64,000 nt of DNA from Nyssa sinensis (Eukaryota > Streptophyta > Magnoliopsida > Cornales > Nyssaceae): positions 13,322,369 through 13,386,368 of the forward strand of contig CM018051.1 in the NCBI GenBank assembly GCA_008638375.1, in the 5' to 3' direction. The translations under genes and the position numbers were made by a program. Positions 1 to 12,494 of the stretch are shown in pieces (the first letter of the stretch is position 1; each line of letters opens with the position of its first letter). The notes under the pieces were generated by a model. The model was not told the DNA's origin and ran no database searches. It was given only the letters and a program-made list of their open reading frames with translations.

Positions 1-769
1 CGAAAACGTAGTGTAAATGATGAAAAAAAATTAAAATTTGTAGAAATACTTGGAAACATAAAGTAAAATATATAAATGTCAGAAGATAAATATTACAATT
101 AATTAATTAGAAATATTTTAGGTTACATGTCTATCTACATGAGAAGATACCAAGGTGAAATTGGAGAAAAAAAACGTAAATATAAATTAGTTATTAATAC
201 CTAAATAACTCTTTTAGTAATTAAAAACTAGTATAAAAAAATTTAGAGCTTATTTTTTATCCACTGAAAAAATTATTATATATATTTTTATAAAATATTT
301 GAAGCTGTTATAATTAAATACAAAACCATAGCATAATAGATATATACTATGTAATATCACGAATTAGAAAATATGGCACAAGTTACATATTAAATAATAA
401 GTAAAACAAATATTAATTTAAGCCTATTATAATTAATAACTAAGTATTAAAATAAATTATTTATTTACTTTTTATTTCCACTGCTTTTACTTTTTTTTTT
501 CTACTATTTTTTTTAAATAGAAATATCTTCTTGTAATTTTGGGTCTTAATCCAACATTCTCTTCCTTTATTTGAAAAACAAATGAATATTATCTTTTACT
601 AACTTATAGAAGTATTGTTGATATAAAAGAAATATTTTCAACTATTTCGGTATGTTTCCGTGAAAACATATAAATTTTGGGATTCCACTAGTATTTCGTT
701 TCAGTTCATTGAGAAACAGAAAAGTTTCGCCGTTTCGATGAAAAAGAAATGGAATTTTGATCCTTAGTT

Positions 770-1192
770 TGAGTGGAAGTGTTGGAAGCTATTCTCATGT
801 TTGATAATCTTGGCTAGAAAGGGAAACTTCTCCTGAATAGGTGTTATATCTGCAAGAAAGCAGACGTTTTGACCAATTGCCTTGCTCTTCTGAAAGGATC
901 CAACCAACTTGGAAAGCGGAGTCTCTTTGTTTGATGTGGTGTATTTAGTGGGAGCAGGACATTGAACTTTTGAGTATGTAGAATCTCCTATCTTTTGTTA
1001 AAAAAGAGGATGTTTGAAATCTTTCATTTTTGGACGACAGGGAAATACTTTATTTCTTGGTCATTTTATGTCAATTTTTGGGTGATTTAAATTTTTTAGA
1101 GGGGAATTAGTTATATCTTTTGTACATAGGTTGCGCTCCCTCTGGTGCCATGTTTATAATACATTATTATTACTTGTCAAAAAAAAAAACAT
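770..1192 (+). mobile_element. LINE (L1-type) 3' end remnant with poly(A) tail
   Basis: Broken reading frames resemble the end of a plant L1-type LINE: a zf-RVT-like stretch (CYLCK-like 'YLQES' context near 850), a Trp-rich stretch near 930-960, and a tail reading 'GCAPSGAMFIIHYYYLSKK', typical of the last codons of these elements. The match ends in a poly(A) run at 1181-1190. Stops and shifts make it non-coding. It lies upstream of the first visible villin exon, probably within a villin intron. The 5' limit is a guess. Confidence 0.5.
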
Positions 1193-3473
1193 TCACATTC
1201 ATTTTAGATTCTATCCATGAATGGAAGTGCAAATATTTGTGCCTGCCCAAAGACTAAACTTGATTGAGGTACATGTGAACATGTGTCATGGAGAGAATGT
1301 GCTTTTAACTTCTAAAATGAGTAATTAAAACTGTTCTGCATTTCATGATGATAGATAGTTTTGGTTGTATGGAATGAGGGGAGGTGAGTTTAGTGAGGTG
1401 AGTTTAGTGAAAACTGATATCGAGTCTAGGCATATGTTTAGCTGTAGATAATGGAAATTAATCCTTCACTGATTGCATGCGTGAGGAGTATCCGTGAAGA
1501 CCATAATAATACTTTCTTGGTGCTAGAACAGTAATGGAGCATATATATCATTTACTTATAAAAAGTTCAGAGTTTATACATCATACAAACATATATACGT
1601 ACATACATACATGTGCACGCGCACACACATAAAATTCTTTTTAGTTTGAACTTGAGTTTAGCCAATAATGGGGAAGTGAGGAGACTTATGGATTGGAGGT
1701 TATGATATAGAGTTCATGAGGAGGGCAATGTAAAAATGCCTGCTACTCATGGATCAACACTTCCTTGGTGGAAGGAAAGTCCCAAAATCCAGAGGCATTA
1801 CATCAAGCAATCGTTAGTAATGAGTGCTAAAAAATCACTATAAAAGGACATTAGGATTACTAGGTATAGTTTACCTATATAAAAAAAAAATAGGATTACT
1901 AGTTATAGTTCAGTTCTACTCAGTTTAGTTAGGACAGCAAGAGTTCAGCTTTGCCAAGATTCCTTCTAGATTATTTTCTCTAGATCCACTCTCTAGTTCA
2001 TCTCTCTCCTTCACCTCTGAGGTAAGAGTATCAAGATAAATTGGAGTATTTCAATTAGATTGAAATGTATTTGATCAAGTTCATATGTTAGCCTTCTTGA
2101 CAAGTGTATTCAAATGAATTGCTTTGTTAAGATGACTATGTAAACTTGATTATGGGTCATCAATCCTGTTCTTTTGTCTAGAATATGATAGTTTGTGAAG
2201 CGATATTAACTTTATTAGAACCACAAAATTTATCACAGGATTTGGTCTGAGGGATTATTGTGGTTTTTCTGTTTGGAAGGGGCAGCCTTGCCTTGATCTC
2301 AGTTACAGTGTGATCCTTGCAATACAGTTGCAGATATAGTCAATTATTTGCCCAGATTACTGTGGCACTACCATGAACTATAGTGAGGCACATAAATGCC
2401 TGTAGTCACATATTGAGATGCTTGGACCACTGGAAGTTGGCACGAGGTACAAGAGAATGTTTACCAAAGGGTTGATCCTGATGTCATTGAAGTAAATCTG
2501 CATTACTATTCAAAATTGAGTAGCGGATCATCATGTGTGTACGAGGAGACATGGATGATGCTCGCTGCTCATCAGAACTCTTTGTCCACTTTACTCTCAC
2601 TTTCAGGCTTAAACAAGGTGACAAACCTAGGTCTCAGATGGCAGATGCAGATGGGAGGTCTCTCAAATGAGTGGCTTTAAAATCTGATATGCAAGTCAAT
2701 TATTTGCATAGGCACAGGCATGGTATTGACATGGAATTAGGTGAAGATGGAGTATTTTTCCCCCTGTTATACGACTTTTTGGCAACTGCCATTTTAACTA
2801 GGTGTTTTAATTTCTTTACTAACATCTTTGATTTTAGTGAACATGTTTTAACCATTTTGCTGTAATATATTGTGCCGTTGGTAATGTTTAGATGCTTTGT
2901 TCTTAAAAAGTCCAACCTGTGATAAGGTTGGCTCAACTTGTAGCCACTAAAACGTTACTTCAGATAGCTGTAGGTTAACTCTATGAAGTTCACTTGAATC
3001 TTCATCCGCTTGAATCGTAATCTATGTTTTGCTGATTTTTATTTTTAAAATTTGAAAACTTTTTTTTTAATAGAAGTAATTGTGCATTTGCCTATTCTGC
3101 CTTTAATGCTTTCTGAGAATATGGTATATATTTTTAAAATTTATTTTGACTTGACTGATTATTTTTGTTTGCTCTATGTTGCCAATTTTGAGCTGGTTCA
3201 AATTGTCCAGTTGTAAAATATGATTATTTTAAATTCTTATATCAGGTATCAATGTCTCTTCCATTATTTATGACTTAGTTAATGTTTAGAAAACCAAATG
3301 GACATGTTTGATTACTGGATACGTCAATACTAGATGAACCACTTGAGATTATTAATTGGTTGGCAATATGAGTCATGCTTAATATGGTTTTGGGACCCAT
3401 ATATCAAAATATCTCCTATTTTTTTATGTGTTGTAATTTCTTCAATTATGTTTCATTTGCTTTATGTATTCAG
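1193..3473 (+). other. Intron or upstream sequence of the villin gene, no exon recognised
   Basis: This AT-rich stretch precedes the first recognisable villin exon. It ends with a good acceptor (AG at 3472-3473 after a T-rich tract). A moderately open segment near 2400-2690 does not match villin or any family I recognise. Sequence 1-770 is likewise AT-rich without a supportable gene. Confidence 0.5.
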
Positions 3474-6400
3474 CCAGGAGTCGCTGTGAAACATGCTAAA
3501 GAAGGAACTGAGAGCTCAGCCTTCTGGTTTGCACTTGGAGGGAAACAAAGTTACACCAGCAAAAAAGTATCTCAGGAGACTGTCAGAGATCCCCACTTGT
3601 TTACGTTCTCATTTAATAAAGGTGGCATTTTCAATTTATAATTAAATTTACCGCTGCTTCAGATGATTCCTCATCTTTTCTATATTTACCTCTGTTATTT
3701 TCTTTTCCTTTTTTTCTTAAAATTTTAATTTAAGTGGATTGATATTTGTAATTTTACTCTTCTTTATAAGCTGATTTCCCCCTCTTAATTATGTTTTTCT
3801 AATGGTTAATCATGCTGCCATGTGGATTTCCAGGGAAGTTTGAGGTGCGTTCTAGAATTCCAATTTGATTGAATTTCCTTACAAATTTATTTGGGTATTT
3901 ACCACCACCTTTATTTACTCTGTATGCTTTATATGGCAGGTTGAAGAAGTTTACAACTTTTCTCAGGATGACCTGTTGACTGAGGATATCTTGATACTTG
4001 ATACACATGCCGAAGTATTTGTCTGGATTGGTCAATCTGTAGACCCCAAAGAGAAGCAAAATGTTTTTGAAAATGGCCAGGTACCTGCTGAACTAGTTTA
4101 TGCTTTTATCAAAACTACTTGTTCCGTTTTGTGCTTCATTAATTATAGAAGTTCATTACAGACATACATAGAGATGGCCGCATCTTTGGAGGGGTTGTCT
4201 CCATCTGTACCACTGTACAAAATCACAGAAGGGAATGAACCATGCTTCTTCACAACATTTTTTTCATGGGATCCTGCGAAAGCTACTGTAAGTGCTGCAA
4301 CAGATTTTCTATTTTTTATATGCTCTGATGTTCTGATTAGTTTCTTTGTAATAAATATATCCCTTTCCAAAAATAATAATGAATTCTACAGAACATGCAA
4401 GGTTGGGAATGAAACACTATATAATGTAGATGGGAACCTAAGAGTTAATGACATTACTTCGGAGCACATGAGAACTAGAAAAAAAGAATCATGCCCTATT
4501 AATTTATTAATACGAGTGATAACATAGTAGCAGTAGGGTAATACCGTAAATATGTAATTTCTAATTTTTATTAACAATAATTGTTATTCCTTAAAAGAAA
4601 GTGTGCTGCTATTAAAGGATGATTGTGACTCATAGGATGAAAACATAAGCAGCAGAGAGAATGGTTTGGTTATTCTTATCCCCCCACACCCCAAATCCCT
4701 TTTTCGAACGCAAACGTTGAAAGATGAAAGTATGAACATTGTGTTGTTTAATGAACTTCCTTGAGAAATTTTGGAGGTGTTTTAGAACTTTTGGTTCTTG
4801 CTTTCAAACACACCTGTTAAACTTTGTGCCCTCTGTAGGTTCTTTGGTACCTACGACCTAACTATTAACTGTTTTCTCCTAATTTAAAATAATAAAAAAA
4901 ATCACACTTACAAAAAAAAGTCGCTGTCACAAATTTTCCATTTCTCTCTCTGTTTTTTCTTATAAAAAGAATGATGTTTACAAATGTTTATTTTTTGAGT
5001 TGAAATTGGTTTTTTGGTGCAAATGGACAATTGAGAAATTAGATCCATGAAGTACTAGGAGAACTACACAAAATAAAATTAAGAACTTAGGAGCCAAGCC
5101 TCACCCAAAAAAATAAAAAATCTTATCTAAAGGAATCTAGCAAGGGGGGGAAATTTCACGAATATTTTTAGATATTTAGTTATAAATTGTGGCTTGTAAA
5201 ATTGGATGTGTTGTATGGTTTAGTAACATGTTGAACTTTTATTTCTGAATCTATTTTGATGTGAAAGCATTGTTTTGGAAAATGACCCTGATGTTTATTA
5301 AAGAAGAAGTGCAATATGTACATACTGGAATACTAACGAACATATTTTGAGGTATTTGTTAGACACAAAGATTAACAAATGCCATAAAATAAATTGATTC
5401 ACTCACTACTGAAGTTGCACTCCAAAAAGTTTTTGACCATAAGGTTTCAAGCATCATTTTTGACCATAAGGTTTCAAGCATCATCATGAGCTTAACAGCT
5501 GCAGTAATGTATTTCTTCCCCGATTTTATTTTTTACCATGAGGTTTCAAGCATCATTCAATTGTACTGATTAAATTTCAAATCATTGTCTTGCATTACCG
5601 AATTTACCATTTTATAGGTTGATAAATCCACAAAGTTTCAAGCATCGTTCAATTGTACTGTATGAAATTCAAATCATTGTTCGAAATTACTGATTTTACC
5701 CTTTTATAGCTTCTTAAATGAACAGTGTGAAACTAACTACCTCTTGAATGTTGGTGTCAATTCATTTGTTATTAATCCAACAAAATATACCATCTTGATA
5801 GAAGTTAAAGTATGTGGCTTTAGAAGAGGGTTTTGGTAATGCTGAATTAAATATGTAAACATTTAAGAGCATTACCATGATTCTTTCTCATCTTTTATTT
5901 GTTTGGTTTGTAATTAGGCAATAATTAGATGTCAAAAGATTAATAGTTGTTACACAGTTATTCTCTGGTTGACATTTCCACAGTTTTTAAACTTTGGTTG
6001 TTGCCATAAAGGTCATTACTACTTTGTCATTTGACGTGATCTCCTCATCTCGAGTCTTTTTTGATATATTAATGAAATACTTCTACTTATAAACAAAAAA
6101 AAGAGGAGAAAGAAAGGGGAAAAATGGCTGCCTCGTCTCATTTTCTCAGATTAGTTGCATTCTATTATTTCAGTTTGTATCCTTAACTTGGCACATTTTT
6201 CTATGGACATAGGCTCATGGAAACTCATTTCAAAAGAAGGTTATGCTACTCTTTGGGGCAGGCCATGCAGTGGAGGTAAAATGCTTGATTTATTGAAATT
6301 TAGAGAAAATACTTCAGCTTAAGCCGGTTTTGGAAAGTATTTCATCTCTCCCCCTTTTCTGTTCCTGGTTGGTTGCCGGGTTGGTGGTGCAAATTATTCT

Positions 6401-9400
6401 TTTATTAATGTTGAGTAACTCATTAGTTCCTAATATCTGATAATATTTTGAATCCATGGTTAATAATCGATTGTCAATAGATGTTGATGATAATTTCTCA
6501 AGTTGTGAATAATAAAAACCTACTATTACTATGTATATTTATATATATTGGATGTATAATAGAAGATGTTTCCACCTTTATGATTAGTGAATGGGCCTAT
6601 TTTATTTATGTAGTTCGCAATTAAGATCAATCCCCCCTCCACAACAAAAAAGGAACATGAAAAAAGAAGATATGATACATTGTTGTAATTTGTGATAATT
6701 TAAAGGTTTAGGACCTTGGTTATTACTGATCTGGAATGCTACGTTCAAAAAAAAAAAAAAATCATATCTTTGTTAGGAAAACACTAAATTTAGCAATCCA
6801 AACATTTCTCCTTTTTTTTCACCTCTATATCTGAGAGAAATATCAAAAAAATAAACTGGTTTTTGTTTTATAAGTACAAAAGTATTACAAAAGCACCAAA
6901 AGGGGTGCACCCATGTACAAACATAATAAGATGGATTTTTAGGAGAATATTTAAGAAGAGAGCTATAATACAATAATTCAGATTATGTAGTATGTAAAGC
7001 CCTATAATTTTTTTGATAAGTAAAGTAACTATATTAATTGAAGGCGCCTGAAGGAGGCAAACTCAAATACAAAAGAAGGCTATGCAATTAATGCCTCAAA
7101 GACCCAAAAAAATCTATGAAAGAACCTACATACAGTGGTAGGTCTTTTTGCTCACCCCCCCCCCTCCCCCCCCACCAAAACAAAAAAGAAAGAAAGAAAA
7201 GAAAAACATAAGAAATCATCTTTCAAAAGAAAAGAGGGTTTTTCTATTTCCTAAAAAATTCTTCTATTTCCTTCTGTCCATATGCCCCAAACTAAACAAA
7301 GAAGGGCCATTTCCCATACCCCCTTTACCTCCTTTCTAAGTCTACCCCTCCCCAACAAAGGAATAGACCTCTCAAGTTAACCGGGATCACCAAAGAGCAT
7401 CCACAAATGGAAAAGAGGAGATTCTAACAATCTCTAGCCACCTTGCAATGGATGAGGAGATAATTGACAGATTTGGTCCCTTCCTTATACATATTGTATC
7501 TGATAATCAAATAGAAGCCTCCTCTTTGAAGATTATCTGTAGTCAAAATGGCTTCCCAAGGAAAAAAACTCAACCTTTGAAGGGACCCTTGAATGCCGAA
7601 TAAGATTCCAAGGAAACTGCTCCCCACCAGTTCCTATTAGCTTTCAATAAAAGGATCTCACTGAGAAATACCACTGCTATGAAGTATCCATACCAGAATG
7701 TTTGCCCTGCTAAATAAGATCTTGCATCCTCTCAACACATTCACCAGCTCCCCCACCTCATCAACCTCCCAATCATAGAAATGCCGCCTAAAGAGAGGTG
7801 TCCAAACCACCACCCCACCTTCCCTAACAAAGCAATCCGCTACCATCAGCATCCCCATGAGTGGCCAAGCTGAATAAATGCAAAGATCTTCACCGCACCA
7901 AAGATCCCCATGTGATGGGAATTTTCACCCTTTCATACCTAACTAAATGAATCTTCTTCCCATCCTCCACCCCTCCCCAAAGAAAATCTATTTGCATCTT
8001 CTCTAACCTTATTTCAACAGTAGCCGGAATGGGGAATAAAGACAAATAATATGTTGGGGGATTGGCCAAAATACTCTTTATCAATGTGATCTTCCCCCCT
8101 TTTGAAAGATCTTTTCCCTTACACCCTGCAAGGCATCTCTGGAACCTTTTCACAATTGGGTCCCAAACTGCTTAAGAAGCATGGATATGGACACGGGACA
8201 CAGATAAGACACGACACCATGTAGGCATGTCATTTCTAAAAAAAGTAGGATGTAGACACGTCAGTGACATGTTAAATATGTGTAAAGTTTTTATGACAAT
8301 ATAATAAAAACCTGGCGTTATTTCAATTAAAATTGATATAAAAAATACAAATCACAAAAAATTATTAAGATATTAAAATAATAAAGCCATTAAATAAACA
8401 TTTAATAACTTCTTCATTTAATTATCACTATACATGATTCAAGTTCTAAAACAAATTTACTAACTACTACATAGAACATAAAAAAAAAAAAAAAAAGAAT
8501 TAAGAAGAAGAGGAGAAAACGAAAAAAAAAATTAGAAAACGTGTCGAAGACATATCCATAAGATGTTCGAAATGTGTCTGAAATTAAGCAAAAAAATAAA
8601 TAAAAATTGGAAACTCTTTTTTTTTGTATTTGACTCGTGTCTGGAAAGTGTCCGAGAGTGTTGGTGTTCGACACGGACACGTGAGTCAGTGCACAATGGA
8701 CCTAGTGGGAAGGCAGACCCAAATAAATAGAAGGTTATATATGTAATATACTAATTGAACAAATTTTCAAATGTAAATACAAATTTTGTGGGTTTTAATA
8801 ATAGTACGATTTGATCATCATTGCTAAAAAAATCTTTGATGCTGTTAGAAATACTGTAGTTCATTCCATGTAATCTGCAGATGCCTATCCCTATCATACC
8901 ACACTTTAGAGCTTGTGGCCTGTCATGTTCATGTTCCACATTACCATGATCTGTGTTGTAAATAACACTGCTCAGAACTAATTCTGCATCCAACTTTTTT
9001 TATTTCTAGAATGAGCCAGTGTCCAACTTTCGTAGTAAACCCTTCATCAAACTTCTTATATTTTCAAACTTTCTGAAATAAGCCCCACTTCCTCTATATT
9101 CTAGTCTTCAAGATTTTTCTAGATTCCCAGAATTATTACACTATTCCCCTCATACCTCCATATTAGAAGAAATATTTTCATCATCCTTTGTCATTTTAGA
9201 TAAATTATTCACATAATCCTCCAAACGCGCTGATGAAATTCTCGCAAAAAACGTAAGAGAAGAATCATTTAAATGATGTATAAAGCAAATATCTATATAT
9301 ATATATATTTATATATATATATATGTAGTAAACAATACCTAATCTAATAATTTTTTTAAAAATGTTTTTTTCTTTATAATGAATTGAACGGTGTGTCTAA

Positions 9401-10167
9401 ACGGCTATAATTTCATTTGTATCCATTTTAAAGTGTTCATAATGTCTTTCCCTTATATTTGTTCCTTCCTTTTTTCCAATTTTATCCATTTCTTTTTCAG
9501 TAGATGGACTGGTCAGGACTGCTCTGCTGACAGCGTGGCTTCTGTTCATGCTTTTTTCATCTGTAATGAATGTTGCATGATATTATGCGATATGCATTGC
9601 AAATTATAAATTAAACCTCAGTGACTTGGCTAGTTGGCTCTTAAAGTTTTATAATGTTATATACTTTGGAAAAATTACACTGACCTCTCTAACAAATACA
9701 CTGCACTCTCCCAACTTTTCTGAAATTACATTGAACTTGTTAGTTTTTGTCAAGAGACGGGATTGATGTAAGGTGTTAAATTACTTTTTAAACCTTCCAT
9801 TTATCAGTTAAATCAGATTTTTTTCCTTTCCTCCTCCCTCACTTTGATTAGACATAACCTACATTGCCATCCAGCACTCTCCATTGTTGCCGGCTCATTG
9901 CAAAGCCACTAAAATCAAATCTTTGAAAATTTATTGTCTGCATTAACCCACCACTCCAAAACCGAACATCACCATTGCCGAAACTCTGTTGTTACAACCA
10001 TAACAAAATCACTATATCAATAATAGTAATATGAAGAGGATGGAGATAATAGAGAAAATGTGTCTGGTTGTTGTTGGTGGTCCAATTTGATTTGGGTGCT
10101 ATTTGTGTTGGTGGGATTCTAATCTGGAAGAGGGAAAGTAAAGGGGAGAATAGAATTTAGATGAAAC

Positions 10168-10235
<68 letters not shown>

Positions 10236-11441
10236 AATATCTAGAGGAAGTTCTGTTTAACTTCCAAAAGCTTTCACAACTTCTTGAAGCTTTTTGTTGA
10301 GTTTCAGAGTGGTTTCAATGGTGGTAAGCATTGACAAATAATTTTAGTTTTGTTTCCTTCTTGAAGTAATGCTAGTGGTCATTCCATACATATATATTTA
10401 GATATGATAGCAGTCCATAAAAAAGAAAATCAACAACAACGATCACCATTTTTGCCCATTAAAAAAATGATTTGGGGGTTTCAAAGAATGATTTTAAATT
10501 GTGTTTGTTTGTGGCTTCATATTTGGAGGGTTGTATTTATATTCAGATTTCGTAGATTTGTGGAGGATTTTGTGTATATATGTGGTGTTTCAGATTTTGG
10601 AAATTTGTATATATTGTTAGATTTGGGGAATTTGTATCGGTTTCATAGAGGAAGCTATGGGAGTCATTGCTGAGGAAATTGAGAGAAGGTGCAGTGAGGG
10701 GGAAAAAGGGAGAAGAAGGTGATCAGCTTTTTAGTGATGTTGATGGTTTAAGCGCATTCTTGTCATTTATTTATTTTTTACTAAACTCATTTCCGACTGT
10801 TACACTCACTACCAGAGATGGTATGGAAAGGAGGTTTCTGTAGTTTGTCAGAAAAAGTAAGGGAATGTACTCAGTGTAGTGAAATTTCAGAAATGTCGAG
10901 GGAGTAGCAGTGTATGTCAGAAACATCAAGGGACGTCAGTGTATTTTTCCCATATACTTTTATAGAATAATGCTGTCTCAACAATATTAAGTGTATACCT
11001 GAGAAAATTTTATTCTTATATTTTGAATTCCAAAATAGTTGCCTACCAAAAGGGATGTTTTTAAATGCTAGAACTCTCTTTTGTGTACTCTCTCACCCAC
11101 AATTATGCGCGATACATAAAATCAACTTCTTGATTAACAAGGTGGTTATATGATTTCTTATGCTATTGCAGAACCAGGAAAAGTCCAATGGTCAGGGAGG
11201 ACCTACTCAAAGAGCTTCAGCTTTAGGCTGCCTTATCATCTGCATTTAATCCATCTTCTGGAACCAGAACTGCTGCTGCTCCAAGGCCCTCATCAGGCAC
11301 TAGTCAGGCATCACAGAGAGCAGCTGCAGTAGCTGCTTTATCACAAGTTCTTACTGCTGAAAAGAAGCGATCACCTGATGCCTCTCCTGTCCGATCTACT
11401 AGAAGTCCAACGCCCGAAGCTAGCCCTGCTGGTACTGAAAC

Positions 11442-11494
<53 letters not shown>

Positions 11495-12494
11495 CCTGTT
11501 TATATGCATTAAGTGTCATCATCTATTCAGGAAAGCTCATTGTGTTCAATTGTTTGTAGTATCTCCTAAGATCTGTGGTTGTTTCAACATCTTATAATCT
11601 GAGTTTACTGCATCATCTTTTAATCCGAGTCTGCTGCAGCGCCCCTTAACATCTTTTTCTAGGGGTGGATTGCTTCTTCTATTGACTGAAATGTGCACTA
11701 AACCTGAGTTATTAATTGAATTGAAATATATATGTGTGTGTGTGTGTGTGTGAATTTATTTATTTAGAAAAAGGAGCTATTGAAAGCCATCACTCCATGA
11801 TTCATTGATATTTCAAGTCATGGTAAATCACATACATGAAAGGCTTGACCTTTTGGTCTTTAGAAAATAAAAAAAGCCATCTTCCATTTTGTTAATAAAA
11901 TCTGTGGACAAAATTTATTCTGGAGGAAATAATGGCTGTTAAGGAAACATTTTGATACGTAGAACGTGTAGGAATGACAATCTTGCATCTTTTAGGTACT
12001 CCTTTGGTGACTAAATCATGATTGTACTCTCTGGATAATCATGTTTTGGGTGCTGTGTGCAGCTGAAGCAAAGAATGAGACTACACTTTCAGAGTTAGAG
12101 GATTCTAAAGAAGCTTCCGAAGTTGAGACTGAGGTTGTTGAGCCTGTATCAGAAAGCAATGGAGATGATTCGGTACCAAAGCAAGAGGTGGAGCAGGATG
12201 AGAATGGTAGTGAAAGTAATCAAAGTACATTCAGTTATGAACAGCTGAAGGCCCATTCTGAAAACCCAGTTACTGGAATTGATTTTAAACGAAGAGAGGT
12301 TGGTCTCATCATGATTGTTATTGCACTTCAATGCTTTAAGTTTTGACTTCTTTTCATGGTTTCTCCTTTTTGCTTTTCAGGCCTATCTGTCTGATGAGGA
12401 ATTCCAGGCTATACTGGGGATGGCGAAAGAAGCATTTTATAAATTGCCAAAATGGAAGCAAGATATCCACAAGAGGAAAGTTGATCTCTTCTAG
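3474..12494 (+). CDS. Villin (VLN2/VLN3-type actin-bundling protein), 3' part, spliced, 5' end outside the window
   Basis: Plant villins bind, bundle and sever actin filaments in the cytoplasm through six gelsolin repeats and a C-terminal headpiece. Exons read from conserved protein and GT-AG borders: 3474-3621, 3834-3844 (an 11-nt microexon), 3940-4080, 4162-4287, 6213-6275, 11172-11431, 12063-12298 and 12381-12494 (TAG stop at 12492). The first exon begins '[18 protein letters not shown]' in the fifth gelsolin repeat. Later exons give '[18 protein letters not shown]', '[19 protein letters not shown]' and '[14 protein letters not shown]', then a Ser/Ala-rich linker, an acidic segment, and a headpiece ending '[17 protein letters not shown]'. 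The [13 protein letters not shown] block and the QRASAL linker favour the VLN2/VLN3 class. Phases agree across every junction except in exon 11172-11431, where one extra base near 11226 shifts the frame (see separate entry). Introns 4288-6212 and 6276-11171 are long and hold repeats. Family assignment is secure; whether this copy makes full-length protein is not. Confidence 0.9.
4288..6212 (+). other. Villin intron with short tandem repeats
   Basis: The intron runs from donor GTAAGT at 4288 to the acceptor ending at 6212. At 5436-5710 several copies of a module containing 'GGTTTCAAGCATCA' occur, two back to back (about 5436-5483) and two in a longer unit of about 95-110 bp (about 5535 and 5630). 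No coding sequence is evident. Confidence 0.6.
7007..8160 (-). mobile_element. LINE reverse-transcriptase C-terminal fragment, antisense in a villin intron
   Basis: The - strand frame at 8153-7890 reads '[19 protein letters not shown]' and '[20 protein letters not shown]', then 'DFLWGG', the well-known end of the plant L1-type LINE reverse transcriptase. Downstream frames (7858-7658, 7627-7424) continue the region in shifted pieces. On the + strand the copy starts with a T-run at 7008-7014, which is the element's short poly(A) end. It is 5' truncated, as LINE insertions usually are, and heavily mutated. Confidence 0.75.
8176..8690. repeat. Dispersed repeat rich in ACACGGACAC-like motifs
   Basis: Both ends of this stretch carry short GACACGG/ACACGACAC motifs (8188-8215 and 8660-8685) around an A/T-rich centre with homopolymer runs. 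I have seen similar motif-rich stretches among plant interspersed repeats but cannot assign a family. It directly abuts the LINE fragment. Confidence 0.35.
9668..10951. mobile_element. Non-autonomous Mutator-like (MULE) element with 9-bp target-site duplication
   Basis: The left end starts GGAAAAATTACACTGACC and the right end, reverse-complemented, starts GGGAAAAATACACTGACG. Weaker inverted similarity continues for about 100 bp. The flanks are identical 9-mers, ATATACTTT, at 9659-9667 and 10952-10960. A 9-bp duplication with long terminal inverted repeats is the mark of Mutator-like elements. No transposase frame is visible, so the 1.28-kb copy is non-autonomous. It sits in the large villin intron and contains a long GA tract. 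Confidence 0.75.
10170..10231. repeat. GA dinucleotide microsatellite
   Basis: An uninterrupted AG run of about 61 bp lies inside the MULE-like element in the villin intron. Confidence 0.95.
11172..11431 (+). other. Villin linker exon with a +1 frame disruption
   Basis: Read from the expected acceptor (AG 11170-11171) in the phase set by the previous exon, the frame gives [18 protein letters not shown] and then hits TAA at 11247. The conserved continuation [14 protein letters not shown] is in the next frame, starting GCT at 11227, so one G at 11226/11227 is surplus. The other frame cannot be entered upstream because it has TAG at 11224-11226. Splicing to the AG at 11225-11226 would restore the frame exactly, losing 18 linker residues. 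The exon ends in phase 1 at the donor 11432, directly before a CA/TA microsatellite. Confidence 0.8.
11443..11494. repeat. Compound CA/TA microsatellite next to a villin splice donor
   Basis: A CA run of about 37 bp passes directly into a TA run. It starts about 11 bp after the donor GT at 11432-11433. Confidence 0.95.

Noticed and set aside
2400..2690. Semi-open + strand stretch considered as an upstream villin exon
   Set aside because: Its translation shows no gelsolin-repeat residues and no phase-compatible splice sites.
7148..7339. Pro/Lys-rich frame starting [11 protein letters not shown]
   Set aside because: It is produced by a C homopolymer and A-rich stretch inside the antisense LINE fragment.
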